Of a DNA stretch of 64,000 bases, positions 16,424 through 25,514 are shown one piece after another. The position numbers and the translations under genes were made by a program. The notes under the pieces are model-generated. The model was given only the letters and a program-made list of their open reading frames with translations, had not been told where the DNA came from and ran no database searches. Numbering within the stretch: the stretch's first letter is position 1; every line of letters starts with the position of its first letter. The DNA is from an uncultured Latescibacterota bacterium. GTDB lineage: Bacteria; Latescibacterota; UBA2968. The stretch covers positions 3,846,896 through 3,910,895 of the forward strand of contig OY282377.1 of the NCBI GenBank assembly GCA_958295785.1, given 5' to 3'.

Positions 16424-18177
16424 GGAAGTTCCTCGTCGGTTACGGGTGTCGCGCGTTTCGCCACATCTAAGATGGCATCCAACACAGTGGATATCTCGGG
16501 CTCGATCTGGCCTTCTGGCACATATCGGGCGAGGGTGTGGTAGTTCGTCTTGTGCATGAGATTGGGCATGCCGAGTTTTTTGAAAAAACTGTCAAAAAGC
16601 GGATCGAGAAACTCATCGCTGACCTTTGTGTTCGGATCCCACGGCGACCCCTTGCCAAGGGTTTTGAGTGCCTGCCCAATTTCGGCGATGGTTTCTTCCA
16701 TCTTGGCCTTCCACGCACGGGCAAACAGAGGCCCCTTTTGTTGCTCGCCCATGTCTTCTGCCCATGCGATGAGCACCTCTCTTTGACACAGATAATTTTC
16801 GATTTCGCGCTGTTTCCACATGTACGTCCGCAGTTCAGAGTGATTTTGGAGTTGCCGATCCAGATGGTCGAAGAGTCCAAACCCGATCAAATCCGGTTTT
16901 GCCTCTCTCAGCCCGTAGAAATGGTCCCGCGCTTTCTGGGGTTGGTTTTCAACATAATGTACAAAAGGGCGTTCCAAAACATCTCGCGCTGGATGATTGA
17001 GTTTCTCCGAGTATGCCCGCAAAATCGCGAGGTCGGTCGCGCCCTCAAGGTAGAGCACCCAGCCCGTTTGTTCTGCCTGATAGTATTGCTCGAAGCCAAT
17101 GGATTTGAGGGATTTTAGGAGTTGGCTTCCGCGGTCATCAATGCGATGCGGCTCGCCGAGGAAGGCGACCACGACATCGCGTGCGGCGGCCTCATTTAAA
17201 ATGACCTCAGAATGGCTGGCGGCGATAATCTGGCTGTTTTGTTGGGCGGCAAACTCGGTGAGAAGTTGGTAAATCTGTCGCTGCCTGAGAATTTCGAGAT
17301 GGGCATCGGGTTCATCTAAAAGGAGCACGGACTCGGGATGTGCTGCGAGATAGGCAAAGAGAAGCAATGTTTGCTGCAACCCCCGTCCCGACGAGGCGAG
17401 ATCCAAACGACTCTTAGAGCGGTCTCGATAGGTCATCTCAATCTCGCCGCGCTCTGGGATGTAAATTGGATCATCGAGCGCGACGCCAAACAGGTCGTGG
17501 ATTTTCTCGCAGATGGTGTCCCATGCCTGTGCCGAAGGGCTTTTATTTTTTATTTGTTTTTCGCTCGCGAGTCGGTGGCAAAGATTGCGGAGGACCTCGG
17601 CGGTGCGGCCTTCTCCAATGCGGACATTGATGGCGCCGGGATCGAGCCGGGTTTCATTCGCCGCAAGCCCGGACATCGGTGGCAAAAACGCGATGCGGAT
17701 ATTCTCTATCCCCTCGGGTATTGGCATGCGTTCGGAATTTTTCCCTTCGGTCAATCGGAGCGGACGGCAGTAAAAGGACTCCTGATTGGCATAATCAAAC
17801 TCGAGGCCGCACGCCCACGCCTGTCCCCGAGTCACGCCCTTCACGAGAATATCTATCCGAATATTCTGAGTTCGTTGCCGGCCATTGACCGTCTGAACAT
17901 CGCGCACATGCAAATTTTGCCAGAGTAGATTCGCATGGGAAACGGGAATGGCGATCAGGTCCCGCCTGTTGATCGCCACGCCCGGACGCTGTTCCGGTTT
18001 CGTCCGGCCCTTGTACTTTTCCCGCCAACGCTTGAGGCCCGTATCCCAAAGGGCGAGAGCTTGAAGCGCGGCTGTTTTGCCGGAGTTGTTCGGTCCAATA
18101 AAAACAACGGGATTGCCGAGCTCTATTTCGACATCCCCAAAACATTTGAATTTTCTACAGATCAATTTCGTCAGCAT
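16420..18177 (-). CDS. OLD-family ATPase-nuclease with TOPRIM domain
   Basis: 585 residues. N-terminal ABC-type ATPase: Walker A GPNNSGKT near residue 30, signature region around ASSGRGLQQTLLLFAYL, Walker B VLLLDEPDAHLE near residue 283 and the H-loop IIAASHSEVIL. A TOPRIM domain follows with VLYLEGATDLAIL at about residue 370 (catalytic Glu) and an acidic GFGLFDHLD. This is the domain order of OLD (overcoming lysogenization defect) nucleases. The ATG follows GAGGGCAC. The gene heads an operon with a second ATPase and the DUF4276 remnant, an arrangement I do not recognise as a named system. Confidence 0.85.
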   Translation of the reverse strand: MLTKLICRKFKCFGDVEIELGNPVVFIGPNNSGKTAALQALALWDTGLKRWREKYKGRTKPEQRPGVAINRRDLIAIPVSHANLLWQNLHVRDVQTVNGRQRTQNIRIDILVKGVTRGQAWACGLEFDYANQESFYCRPLRLTEGKNSERMPIPEGIENIRIAFLPPMSGLAANETRLDPGAINVRIGEGRTAEVLRNLCHRLASEKQIKNKSPSAQAWDTICEKIHDLFGVALDDPIYIPERGEIEMTYRDRSKSRLDLASSGRGLQQTLLLFAYLAAHPESVLLLDEPDAHLEILRQRQIYQLLTEFAAQQNSQIIAASHSEVILNEAAARDVVVAFLGEPHRIDDRGSQLLKSLKSIGFEQYYQAEQTGWVLYLEGATDLAILRAYSEKLNHPARDVLERPFVHYVENQPQKARDHFYGLREAKPDLIGFGLFDHLDRQLQNHSELRTYMWKQREIENYLCQREVLIAWAEDMGEQQKGPLFARAWKAKMEETIAEIGQALKTLGKGSPWDPNTKVSDEFLDPLFDSFFKKLGMPNLMHKTNYHTLARYVPEGQIEPEISTVLDAILDVAKRATPVTDEELP

Positions 18178-18231
18178 GTGCCCTCGTCTCCATACTGGGA
18201 ATGCGGAGCGTCATTTCTTCGCGGCGGAAGA

Positions 18232-18831
18232 TCAATTCACCGGGCGATGGCTGGCTGAAAGGGACAGGGCGCGGGCGCGCTCGTTGCGGTACTCGGCGAG
18301 GGACAAAAAACCGCTCGCGTGCAAATCGGACAGGAGAGCGTCTCGGCGATGGAGCGCGGCGATGGGATCGTGCATCGGCAGATGACCCGCTGGCGCGGTT
18401 GTACCCCGCTTCGCACCTTGCGCGAGATCGCACAGCAACAGAATCTCGCCCGCCGTGAGTTTGGAATAGGGAACGCCAAAATGGTATTGGGCTGCCCGGG
18501 CGAGACCGCGCACAGGGCCAAATTGCGCGTGGTGCAAATACGCGGCGGCTTGTTTTTTTAATGGCGTGAACCCGAGGAACACGGCAAAAACCAAACCGCG
18601 AATGGGTTGCCCGGGGGCGAGTGATCTGGACAGGGCGCGCGTCAGCCCCGGCGTTTCATCAAGTTCGTGATAGGCCGCTATCAAACGGGATATGCCCGCG
18701 GCGTCGCGCGAAACGGGCGGCACGGCAAGGGCATGGTGAAATGCGTTGTGATATTCGATGCCAACAAAAACACAGACAATCAGCAAAACAGCGGCGACCA
18801 ATCCAAAGATATGTCGGACAGAGCGGGTCAT
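18232..18831 (-). CDS. Membrane-anchored, truncated GT51-like (transglycosylase-related) protein
   Basis: 199 residues from the ATG at 18831, which overlaps the stop of the metallophosphoesterase gene (ATGA). One membrane segment at about residues 5-28 (HIFGLVAAVLLIVCVF). The C-terminal half (AAQYHFGVPYSKLTAGEILLL, then a block like DPIAALHRRDALLSDLHASG) resembles the end of the peptidoglycan glycosyltransferase domain of class A penicillin-binding proteins. The N-terminal catalytic Glu motifs of that domain are not evident, so it is probably not an active polymerase. It may be a pseudo-enzyme. Confidence 0.55.
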   Translation of the reverse strand: MTRSVRHIFGLVAAVLLIVCVFVGIEYHNAFHHALAVPPVSRDAAGISRLIAAYHELDETPGLTRALSRSLAPGQPIRGLVFAVFLGFTPLKKQAAAYLHHAQFGPVRGLARAAQYHFGVPYSKLTAGEILLLCDLAQGAKRGTTAPAGHLPMHDPIAALHRRDALLSDLHASGFLSLAEYRNERARALSLSASHRPVN

Positions 18832-19553
18832 ACGCGCTCCGGTCGCAAGATGTAGTCGGTCTGCGTGATATGCGCGTCTGTCACCGCGTACACGCAATAG
18901 GGATGGGGCGGATCGCGAAAGGCGCGGGCCGTGGCAAAGTAGATGTGGTCTTCTGCCATGAGCGATATGCCCTCGTGATAATGCCCGCTGAGGACGAGTT
19001 TGGGGCGCGAATCCGCGAGCAGCGCGGCTTTCAATTCGGCGGCATTGCCGTAGTTAAACGGATAATCCCCACCGTAGTCGGGCGCGATCAGATAGTGTTG
19101 CAAGTGAATTTGCGGACGCGGGTCTTTGTCTGACAACACGGCATTGAACCGAGCCAGTTCTGCCCCCTCGCGCTGCGGGACATTGTTCTCTCCTTCGTCG
19201 TCTAAAAACGCGATCACGCGAAAGCCATGGACATCAAACTCAAAGGGCTGGTCGGAAAAAATGCGGCGAAAAGACGCGGGATGATCGTGGTTGCCATACA
19301 CATAAGCGACGGGACAGGCGAGGCAAGCGAAGCATTCGCGCACGAGGCAGAGATCCTTTTCTCCCAACGCGACCGTAGCCGAGTCGTCCAATGCGTCGAG
19401 GGGATAGTGGATCAAATCACCCGTCACAACGACCAAATCGGGCGCGTGCGCGGCAAGTTGGCGTGCGGCTTCAGCAATGAGGTGGGGCATCTCGCCATTG
19501 CCATCGGGGAGATGGTGGCGGAGATGGAAGTCGGAGATGTGTGCGATTTTCAT
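18828..19553 (-). CDS. Calcineurin-like metallophosphoesterase
   Basis: 241 residues. All metal-binding motifs of the family are visible: D-x-H in ISDFHL near the start, GD in VVTGDLIHY, GNHD in YVYGNHDH and the final GHxH-like SGHYHEG. Substrate unknown; the length and order fit small cytoplasmic phosphohydrolases. It is coupled by a four-base overlap to the GT51-like gene downstream. Upstream a GC-rich dispersed repeat separates it from the GOLPH3-like gene. Confidence 0.88.
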   Translation of the reverse strand: MKIAHISDFHLRHHLPDGNGEMPHLIAEAARQLAAHAPDLVVVTGDLIHYPLDALDDSATVALGEKDLCLVRECFACLACPVAYVYGNHDHPASFRRIFSDQPFEFDVHGFRVIAFLDDEGENNVPQREGAELARFNAVLSDKDPRPQIHLQHYLIAPDYGGDYPFNYGNAAELKAALLADSRPKLVLSGHYHEGISLMAEDHIYFATARAFRDPPHPYCVYAVTDAHITQTDYILRPERV

Positions 19554-19601
19554 AAGGCAGTGGTCGGGGGTTAGGGTGAGAGGTAATATTACATCTCATT
19601 T

Positions 19602-19629
19602 GGGCGAGCACGGGGGCATCGCCCCTACG
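19602..19629 (-). repeat. Dispersed GC-rich palindromic repeat
   Basis: One copy of a family with consensus GTAGGGGCGATGCCCCCGTG, extended by CTCGCCC, here in reverse orientation. Internal complementarity (GGGGC/GCCCC) allows a hairpin. At least eleven further copies lie between genes of this window. Confidence 0.75.
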
Positions 19630-19652
19630 TTTCTATCCTCGCATCTTCCCTC

Positions 19653-20306
19653 TCACGGCATCATTTGCACCGCGAGGGCGAGGGACAGTTCGATGTCTGA
19701 GATCGCTTGCGACATGGCTTGGCCGATCAAATCGAGCTTTTGGACTTGGTCGATGCGTTCGGAAACGCGCGCCAGTTCGCGGGCGGACAAAATTTCCTTA
19801 AACAGGTCGCAGGCGTGTGCCAGGCCGATGATCACCACGTCGCGCGGGTCGGGGATTTGGTCGCTGAACAGCACCTCCATGATCCTGAGCTTGACCTCGC
19901 GCTGGGGGGTGTCGTCAAGGGCCGGATAACGCCGCGATTGAAAGACCCACAGAAATCGGTCTTCCTCCTGTTTGAGAATGCCCTTTTTGACGAGCCGATA
20001 GAGGGCCTCTTCGCGGATACCGTCTGCGCGGAGGGCAGTGCGCTCCACCCAGAAACGCGCATCCCGGGTATCGGTCGCCTCAGCAATGTCGGCCAGCGTG
20101 GGGTCGAGCAGGCTGTCTTGCACCGGCGTGGAATCGACGAGGATCAGTTGTTTGAGATCCGTGTCAATGCGGTTCTCCAGCGCCAAATCCATCAGCACCC
20201 CACCGGCGAGCGCGTAGCGCATGAGGCGATCTGGCACGCGGGCGAATTTTCCGTTCTCATCGTCGAGGATGAGCAGCATGAGTTCTTCGGCGAATCGCAA
20301 CATCAT
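19653..20306 (-). CDS. GPP34/GOLPH3-family protein
   Basis: 217 residues from the ATG at 20306 (GAAAGGAACGA upstream). The order of motifs fits the GOLPH3/GPP34 family: FAEELMLLILDDENG at the start, then a YALAGGVLMDLAL helix, and later LVKKGILKQEEDRFLWVF. In eukaryotes GOLPH3 binds PI4P; bacterial members are of unknown function, often in actinobacteria and environmental phyla. It stands alone between the metallophosphoesterase and the ThuA gene. Confidence 0.85.
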   Translation of the reverse strand: MMLRFAEELMLLILDDENGKFARVPDRLMRYALAGGVLMDLALENRIDTDLKQLILVDSTPVQDSLLDPTLADIAEATDTRDARFWVERTALRADGIREEALYRLVKKGILKQEEDRFLWVFQSRRYPALDDTPQREVKLRIMEVLFSDQIPDPRDVVIIGLAHACDLFKEILSARELARVSERIDQVQKLDLIGQAMSQAISDIELSLALAVQMMP

Positions 20307-20355
20307 TTCGTTCCTTTCATTGAGGGTCGGCAGCACCAACCCGTTTGGTCAAACC

Positions 20356-21000
20356 TCAGTTTCTCCCGGCCCATCTCACGGCTCGCGCGACCAATTGTTG
20401 CATCGCCGCCCGCTCGAATGTGCCGGGGCCATGTCCCAGCGTCGTATAAAATACCCGTCCGGCGCCGTAGGGCTTGACCCACGCCATGGGGTGCTGCTTG
20501 TCGCTCCAAGTCGCCGTTGCCAAGATGTGAATGGCGGGATCCCATGCCGACATGTAAATCTCGTCTTCCACTTCAAAATCGCCGATGCCCCGTGTGATGG
20601 GGTGCGCGTCATCCGCGATCTGCACGGTGAAAGTCGCGCCCGGCGGGTGCCAGTTTGCGTGTCCGCCGATCAAATCTATGGCCTTGCCGCCGATCCACCA
20701 AGCCGTGCCGTGAATGCCCACCAGGCCCTTGCCTCCGGCCACAAAATCGAAAATCCCGTTTTCTTGCGCGGGCGTCAAATCCGGCACGCGATTCACGCTG
20801 CCATCTGCCCCGCGCTCGGTGCGCGTGAAGCCCGTGCCATGCACCAACACGTCAAAATCATTCAGCGCGCTCGCGGTCAACACATCCTTATCGGTCTCAA
20901 GCGCGACCGACAAATCGGCCCGAGCACCCAAAAACCCGTTGATGACCTCGGCACTTGCATCAAACCGATGGTTCTCTCCGGACAAAATCAGCACGTTCAT
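20356..21000 (-). CDS. ThuA-domain protein
   Basis: 214 residues; the ATG at 21000 is preceded by GAGGAGGAGAAC. It has the class-I-glutamine-amidotransferase-like fold of ThuA: VLILSGEN at the start, FDFVAGGKGLVGIHG in the centre, then GGHANWHPPG and a late WVKPYGAGRVFYTTLGHG. ThuA domains are linked to sugar utilisation (trehalose/glycoside metabolism) and are abundant in planctomycete-like genomes. The catalytic cysteine of amidotransferases is absent, as usual in this family. Confidence 0.85.
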   Translation of the reverse strand: MNVLILSGENHRFDASAEVINGFLGARADLSVALETDKDVLTASALNDFDVLVHGTGFTRTERGADGSVNRVPDLTPAQENGIFDFVAGGKGLVGIHGTAWWIGGKAIDLIGGHANWHPPGATFTVQIADDAHPITRGIGDFEVEDEIYMSAWDPAIHILATATWSDKQHPMAWVKPYGAGRVFYTTLGHGPGTFERAAMQQLVARAVRWAGRN

Positions 21001-21142
21001 GTTCTCCTCCTCTGTGTGGTCGTCTCCAACTCGCATCGGCGTAGATAATACACGCCTAAAACGCGGTCAAGTGCTTTCTCAAAATTGGCGGCAGGCATCG
21101 CGACGGCGTTTCACCCGGTAGATGGTGACAACTCGTGCGCGA

Positions 21143-22000
21143 TCATCTATGTCGTTTGAAGCGTGCGATAGCTTTATCGATATCTCCCATATCTTCAATA
21201 TCTTCTCCGCGAGCGGCTTTGAGATGGAGATTCAGGGCGTATTTGCAACACTGTGCAACATAGGCGATAAACTCGGTCAAATCCTCGGTTCTATCGGCAC
21301 GCGCCAAGGTGTCGATATATCGATCTCTTTCCTCATTGGGGATTAGGGCCACTGTGTAGCCGTGCGCGATCAAAATCATATTCATCAAAAGCCGCGCCAT
21401 GCGCCCGTTCCCATCGTCGAAAGGATGGATGCGGACAAAGCGATAGTGAAACGCGGCGGCGATGACAATGGGATGTTCGCCCTCGTTCTCTTTCCTTCTG
21501 TACCAATCCAACAGATCGCTCATCGCGGGTTTCACTTGCTCGGGCGGGGAAAAATAATACGTCTCGCCGGTAGCGGTTCGCACATTATTGGGCCGAGTTT
21601 TGTACTCGCCAATGGCAATGCGTCGCTTCACGCGCTGCCCATCGGGCGTTATCGCGTCGTTTTCGTACGGCTCTTTCAACAACACTTTATGGAGATTGCG
21701 GATGAAAACTTCGGTGAGTGCCTCATTTTTTTTTGCGGCTTCCTCTATGGCCTTGACCGCATCGTCGTGCCCTTCAATATCCAGATGATCGCGCATGGGT
21801 TTGCCCTGTGCCGTGAGGCCATGCAGGATCAGACTTCTCGTTTCCCCGAGGGTCAGGCTGTTGCCTTCTACGGCATTGGAGTGATAATTCGACTCGATCC
21901 TGAGCTTTTGCTCTATGCGGGCAAGGGCATTGGAACACAAGGGTCGCAAAGCGTCCAACTGCTTTTTCAACCGATCAATTTCTTCAATGAGGTCGCTCAT
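21143..22000 (-). CDS. Fic-domain AMP-transferase with N-terminal inhibitory helix
   Basis: 285 residues from the ATG at 22000. The Fic core HPFDDGNGR lies near residue 190, matching the catalytic HxFx(D/E)GNGR. The autoinhibitory motif (S/T)xxxE(G/N) appears as SNAVEG at residues 41-46, so this is a class II Fic protein that blocks its own ATP site. Such enzymes transfer AMP to target proteins. Upstream in the same direction are two genes of unknown function that were probably co-transcribed before an IS landed between them. Confidence 0.9.
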   Translation of the reverse strand: MSDLIEEIDRLKKQLDALRPLCSNALARIEQKLRIESNYHSNAVEGNSLTLGETRSLILHGLTAQGKPMRDHLDIEGHDDAVKAIEEAAKKNEALTEVFIRNLHKVLLKEPYENDAITPDGQRVKRRIAIGEYKTRPNNVRTATGETYYFSPPEQVKPAMSDLLDWYRRKENEGEHPIVIAAAFHYRFVRIHPFDDGNGRMARLLMNMILIAHGYTVALIPNEERDRYIDTLARADRTEDLTEFIAYVAQCCKYALNLHLKAARGEDIEDMGDIDKAIARFKRHR

Positions 22001-22050
22001 AACGTGTTCCCGCAATGATTTCACACAAAAACATAAGGGTGCGATAGACG

Positions 22051-22623
22051 TCAGTCTATGATTGACTGTGCGATTTTCTTCGCCCATTCCTCTCCCTCGG
22101 ACATATCCTTCTCGGTCATAGCAGGAAGGTCGCGGAAAACGATCTGTGAGACGCGCTTCTTCGTTCCACTAGCAGAACGCTCATACCCGATGACCCAGCG
22201 AAAGATGCTGCCGGGACACAGCCGTTTGAGATCGTCCTCTGAAATCTCATCCAGAGGAATGACGGCTTCCTCCTCCTGCCTGGAACCAGCGGTCAAATCC
22301 AACAGCCGTGCAGTAAATTCTTTCTTGTCGTGTTCAAGAACATAGCCCTCCCACTCTTGAAGTGCGTGAAAGATGACCTGTGGTCGAGTTTGTGAAATGC
22401 CAGACAAGTCGGGGAAATCAATGATCTGAGGGGCATCGTAGTTGACCTCGGTTGTCATTGGAGAATCACCGTCGTACACTGTCATTTCGGGAGCGTGTTT
22501 TAGGGCAACTTCGACGCGTTCCGCGTGTCTTTCTCGAAACCGCTGGTAAAAAGGATCAGGTGCGGTCCCTCCCTCATCATTCTGAAAGTTATTGTTTGCA
22601 AAAGCGAATGCAGTCTCCGACAT
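22051..22623 (-). CDS. Unrecognised protein linked to Fic gene
   Basis: 190 residues from the ATG at 22623; GAGGAG lies at suitable distance for this ATG but directly abuts the alternative ATG six bases upstream. Acidic and rich in charged residues, no membrane segment. The second half (LDEISEDDLKRLCPGSIFRW, then RVSQIVFRDLP) looks like a compact beta domain. I do not recognise a family. The gap to fic is 50 bases, and before the IS insertion its ribosome-binding site overlapped the end of the gene now at 23741-24406, so the three genes look like one operon. Confidence 0.6.
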   Translation of the reverse strand: MSETAFAFANNNFQNDEGGTAPDPFYQRFRERHAERVEVALKHAPEMTVYDGDSPMTTEVNYDAPQIIDFPDLSGISQTRPQVIFHALQEWEGYVLEHDKKEFTARLLDLTAGSRQEEEAVIPLDEISEDDLKRLCPGSIFRWVIGYERSASGTKKRVSQIVFRDLPAMTEKDMSEGEEWAKKIAQSIID

Positions 22624-22651
22624 GCTCATCTCCTCGTTAATGACATAATAT

Positions 22652-23743
22652 TAGGACTTACGCATGCTAAGTTAAAAAAGGGTGCAATTCCGTAAAATTT
22701 ATCACTTTGAGGAGGTGTCAATGCGCCAACCGACGCGTTTGGATTACTGTCAGTATCTGCTTAGCAGTCCCCTCAACTATACCCTGACCCATTTCGCCGA
22801 CCATAGCGAAGGGTTCAGTCATGATATGATCAACCGCTATCTCGCCGGTGATCGTATCCCACCCCGCTTGGTGTGGGAACACGTCAAAGACCACATCGCG
22901 CTGACGCCTAAAGGCGATGTGATCTTTGATGACACGGTTTTAGACAAGCGACACGCGCGCAAGATCGCGTGAGTGCGTCGTCAATATAGCGGCAACGCCC
23001 AAGGCGTCATCAATGGCATTGGGGTGGTCACATGTGTCTATGTCAATCCGCAACAGGATCGGTTCTGGCTGATTGACTATCGGATTTATGACCCGCAAGG
23101 CGATGGCAAAACCAAATGGGATCCTCTCAAGGACATGCTCTCTGGGTTGGTCTATCAGAAGGACCTTCCTTTTACCGGGGTCTTGATGGACAGTTGGTAT
23201 GCGACCAAAACGGTCATGCGACACATAGAGCAGATGCAAAAAACCTATTATTGTCCCCTCAAGACAAACCGGCGCGTGGACGATTAGGCAGGCACAATCC
23301 CCTACCAGCGCGTAGATAGCTTAACTTGGACGAAAGCGCAACGCAAACAAGGCAAGTCAATTAAAATCAGAGGGTTTCCCAAAGACCACAAAGTGAAATT
23401 ATTCCGGGTGGCGTCTTCTGATAGACGCACGGCGTATGTCGTGACTAACGACCATGCTCAAAACGATTCTTCAGGGGTACAACAGGTGTGTCACCAAAGA
23501 TGGAAAATTGAGCCATTTCACCGCGAAGTCAAACAGGTGACCGGGCTTGAAAAGTGTCAATGTCGATTGGCACGCATTGTACGAAATCATATTGGGTGTG
23601 CGATGTTAGTTTGGATAAGACTTGAGCAAGTGGCCTATCAAACAGGACAAACCATTTATCAAGTCAAATACCGGGGGGTGGCTGACTTCTTGAGACAACA
23701 ACTCAAAGCACCTGATATTCCAATGGTGATTGCGTAAGTCCTA
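22652..23743 (+). mobile_element. Insertion sequence, copy 1 (IS4/IS701-like), 1092 bp
   Basis: Ends are the inverted repeats TAGGACTTACGCA and TGCGTAAGTCCTA. A 5-bp target duplication AATAT flanks it (22647-22651 and 23744-23748). A copy of identical length is at 33846-34937 in the opposite direction. It was inserted between the 3' end of an unknown gene and the next gene of the same operon. Confidence 0.9.
22721..23737 (+). pseudogene. DDE transposase of IS copy 1, interrupted by two stop codons
   Basis: The reading frame from the ATG at 22721 (GAGGAGGTGTCA upstream) codes for an about 338-residue DDE transposase: VIFDDTVLDK (first Asp), FTGVLMDSWYA (second Asp) and CHQRWKIEPFHREVKQ (Glu region). 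It is cut by TGA at 22970-22972 (after HARKIA) and TAG at 23285-23287, with the frame otherwise intact. The TGA is also in the second copy, so that mutation predates at least one of the two insertions; the TAG is private to this copy. Confidence 0.85.
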
Positions 23744-24406
23744 AATATGATCGATAATTTGATCCGCACGCCGAAGGGATTCATCAAAATTTTTCTCCAG
23801 CAACGCGACGATTTCACGATTTGCCATCTGGCTGTCCAAGTTCTCAATGGTATAGTGGTCGTTGACTCTAACTGATATGCCGAAACGGCCTTGTCCCCCC
23901 TGGTTTAACGGTTCTACCGTCACATTTATCGCTCCGCCCGGCGGTCTGCCTTCCAAATTCAATTGGGTCATGGTAAGGGAAGTCATGCCGCCTAGTTTGA
24001 GTTTCTCTCCCCAATCGCCCCATGGCGCGACAGGGGCCAACAGTCTGCTGAGTTTATTGCACTCGGCAAAGTTCTGCACGGAAAAGTGTACTTCCCGGTT
24101 GATCCCTAGGACCGCAAGAGGCGTATGGGGAAGGTGTTCCCGAAAAATACGGACAGCCAGATCCTGCAAACGAACAAAGGGCGACTGGGTCGTACTGATC
24201 GCAAAGCGTTCTGGCTGGACGATCAAGTTGAGCCAATCCGCACCGAACATCGTAATCTGGGGATGGGCGATTTTCAGATCTGCAATATTGACTACCTTTT
24301 CGGGAAGAATCCCATGCTAGGCGAACCACTGAGGGGTAAAAATGGAAGGATTGAAATGACCGAGCATGACGAGCGAGACATTGGCGTTTTCAGGTTCAAT
24401 TCTCAT
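23741..24406 (-). pseudogene. Unrecognised Fic-operon gene, broken by an amber codon and an IS
   Basis: The true start is probably the ATG at 24406, with GGAGGAATTCACC upstream. The frame runs 29 codons (MRIEPENANVSLVML...) to a TAG at 24317-24319, then continues in the same frame for 192 more codons. The IS provides the present stop (TAG at 23741). Removing the IS and one target repeat restores six further codons ending MSLTRR, and the original TGA would fall inside the ribosome-binding region of the gene at 22051-22623. I do not recognise the family; it has LGINREVHF and APWGDWGEKL motifs. Translation could restart at the ATG at 24250, giving a shortened protein. Confidence 0.75.
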
Positions 24407-24519
24407 TGGTGAATTCCTCCTGCGCGAATGGTCTATTGGTCGTTGCACTGCGATTTGGGCGTCAACGCCCGCAATAGGTATGTGTGAAATTGAAGATCGT
24501 CAAGGGAAACGGGGCCGCG

Positions 24520-25272
24520 CTATCTCCGCAGTTGGAACCCCTGCGCGGTCAAAAATTCGTCCAGTTCTTCTCGAGCGTGAAATTGCCCGGTGCGTTCGGC
24601 CATCACTTTGGTCCAACGCTGATCGCCTGTGTGCATCCCCTGTGACGCATAAAATTCGACCATCGTCTGGTCGTAATCCGCTAAAATCGCTCGGTGCTTC
24701 TCATCGTCTAAATAATGCTCCCGATGCAACACCGCATCGAGTGGCAAGCGCGGTTTCACTTCTGGCGCTTGCGCGGGATAGCCAATGCAAAATCCCGCCA
24801 CGGCAACGACATGCGACGGCAAGCCGAGCAACGCGCCCACGGCCTTGGGGTTGTTCCGCATCGCGCCGATCATGCAAATGCCCAATCCCATAGCCTCTGC
24901 GGCTATCGCCACATTTTGCATCATCAGCGCGACATCCACAGTCGCGATCATCAACGCCTCGACATAATCCCCGTCAAACCGCTCGGCCTCGTGCATCTGA
25001 TTTGCCATCCAGTCCCGGTGCAGATCCGCGCAAAAAGCCAAAAATGCCGCGCTCTGGTGAATCTGCGCTTGATCCGCACACAACTCGGCCAGTCGCTTTT
25101 TGCGCTCGGGATCGGTCACATGAATCGCGGTATAAGCCTGCAAATTGCTCGACGTGCTCGCCTGCTGCCCACACCGAATCAGGGTCTCCAACACCCCATC
25201 GGGCAACGGGCGATCTTCAAACCGCCGAATACTCCTGTGCGACATCAACAAATCAATCGTGGGATTTGACAT
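24520..25272 (-). CDS. Nitroreductase-family NAD(P)H:flavin oxidoreductase (NfsA/FRP type)
   Basis: 250 residues. The N-terminal SHRSIRRFEDRPLP and QQASTSSNLQAYTAI are the FMN-binding signatures of the nitroreductase fold (R-S-x-R at the N-terminus), followed by GLGICMIGAMRNNP and GFCIGYPAQ in the second half. Length and the tail of about 60 residues after GYP fit the NfsA/FRP branch. These are dimeric FMN enzymes that reduce nitro-compounds or flavins with NADPH. It is monocistronic, with a dispersed repeat upstream. Confidence 0.9.
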   Translation of the reverse strand: MSNPTIDLLMSHRSIRRFEDRPLPDGVLETLIRCGQQASTSSNLQAYTAIHVTDPERKKRLAELCADQAQIHQSAAFLAFCADLHRDWMANQMHEAERFDGDYVEALMIATVDVALMMQNVAIAAEAMGLGICMIGAMRNNPKAVGALLGLPSHVVAVAGFCIGYPAQAPEVKPRLPLDAVLHREHYLDDEKHRAILADYDQTMVEFYASQGMHTGDQRWTKVMAERTGQFHAREELDEFLTAQGFQLRR

Positions 25273-25302
25273 GATGATCCTTTCTGAAAGGCGAGCAGTG
25301 TG

Positions 25303-25385
25303 CGTAGGCGCGATGCCCCCGTGCTCGCCCGCAGTATGCGGAGCCCAGTAATGTTGTGATTTTAATCCGCGACCATCCGCGATTC
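25303..25385 (+). repeat. Dispersed palindromic repeat followed by 'ATCCGCG' repeat
   Basis: 25303-25330 is a slightly diverged copy of the GTAGGGGCGATGCCCCCGTG family, and 25363-25385 holds two ATCCGCG units. They fill the gap between the nitroreductase start and the BNR-repeat gene. Confidence 0.65.
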
Positions 25386-25514
25386 AGATAGGTGGGCTGA
25401 CCCTAAAAATGAACCCATACCCCCACTTTGTCAAGCGACCAAATCGAACTTGACGCGGATTTCTTTTTTCGTTTCTTTCCTGCGTCCAACCACAACGCGA
25501 CACGGGGGAAAACC

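Noticed and set aside
22970-22972. UGA recoding (as Trp or selenocysteine) to explain stops inside otherwise open genes
   Set aside because: Many intact genes here end with TGA (for example 50532-52322), broken genes also use TAG and TAA, and no SECIS-like hairpin or selB/tRNA-Sec is seen; the SelA-like protein belongs to a branch with other substrates.
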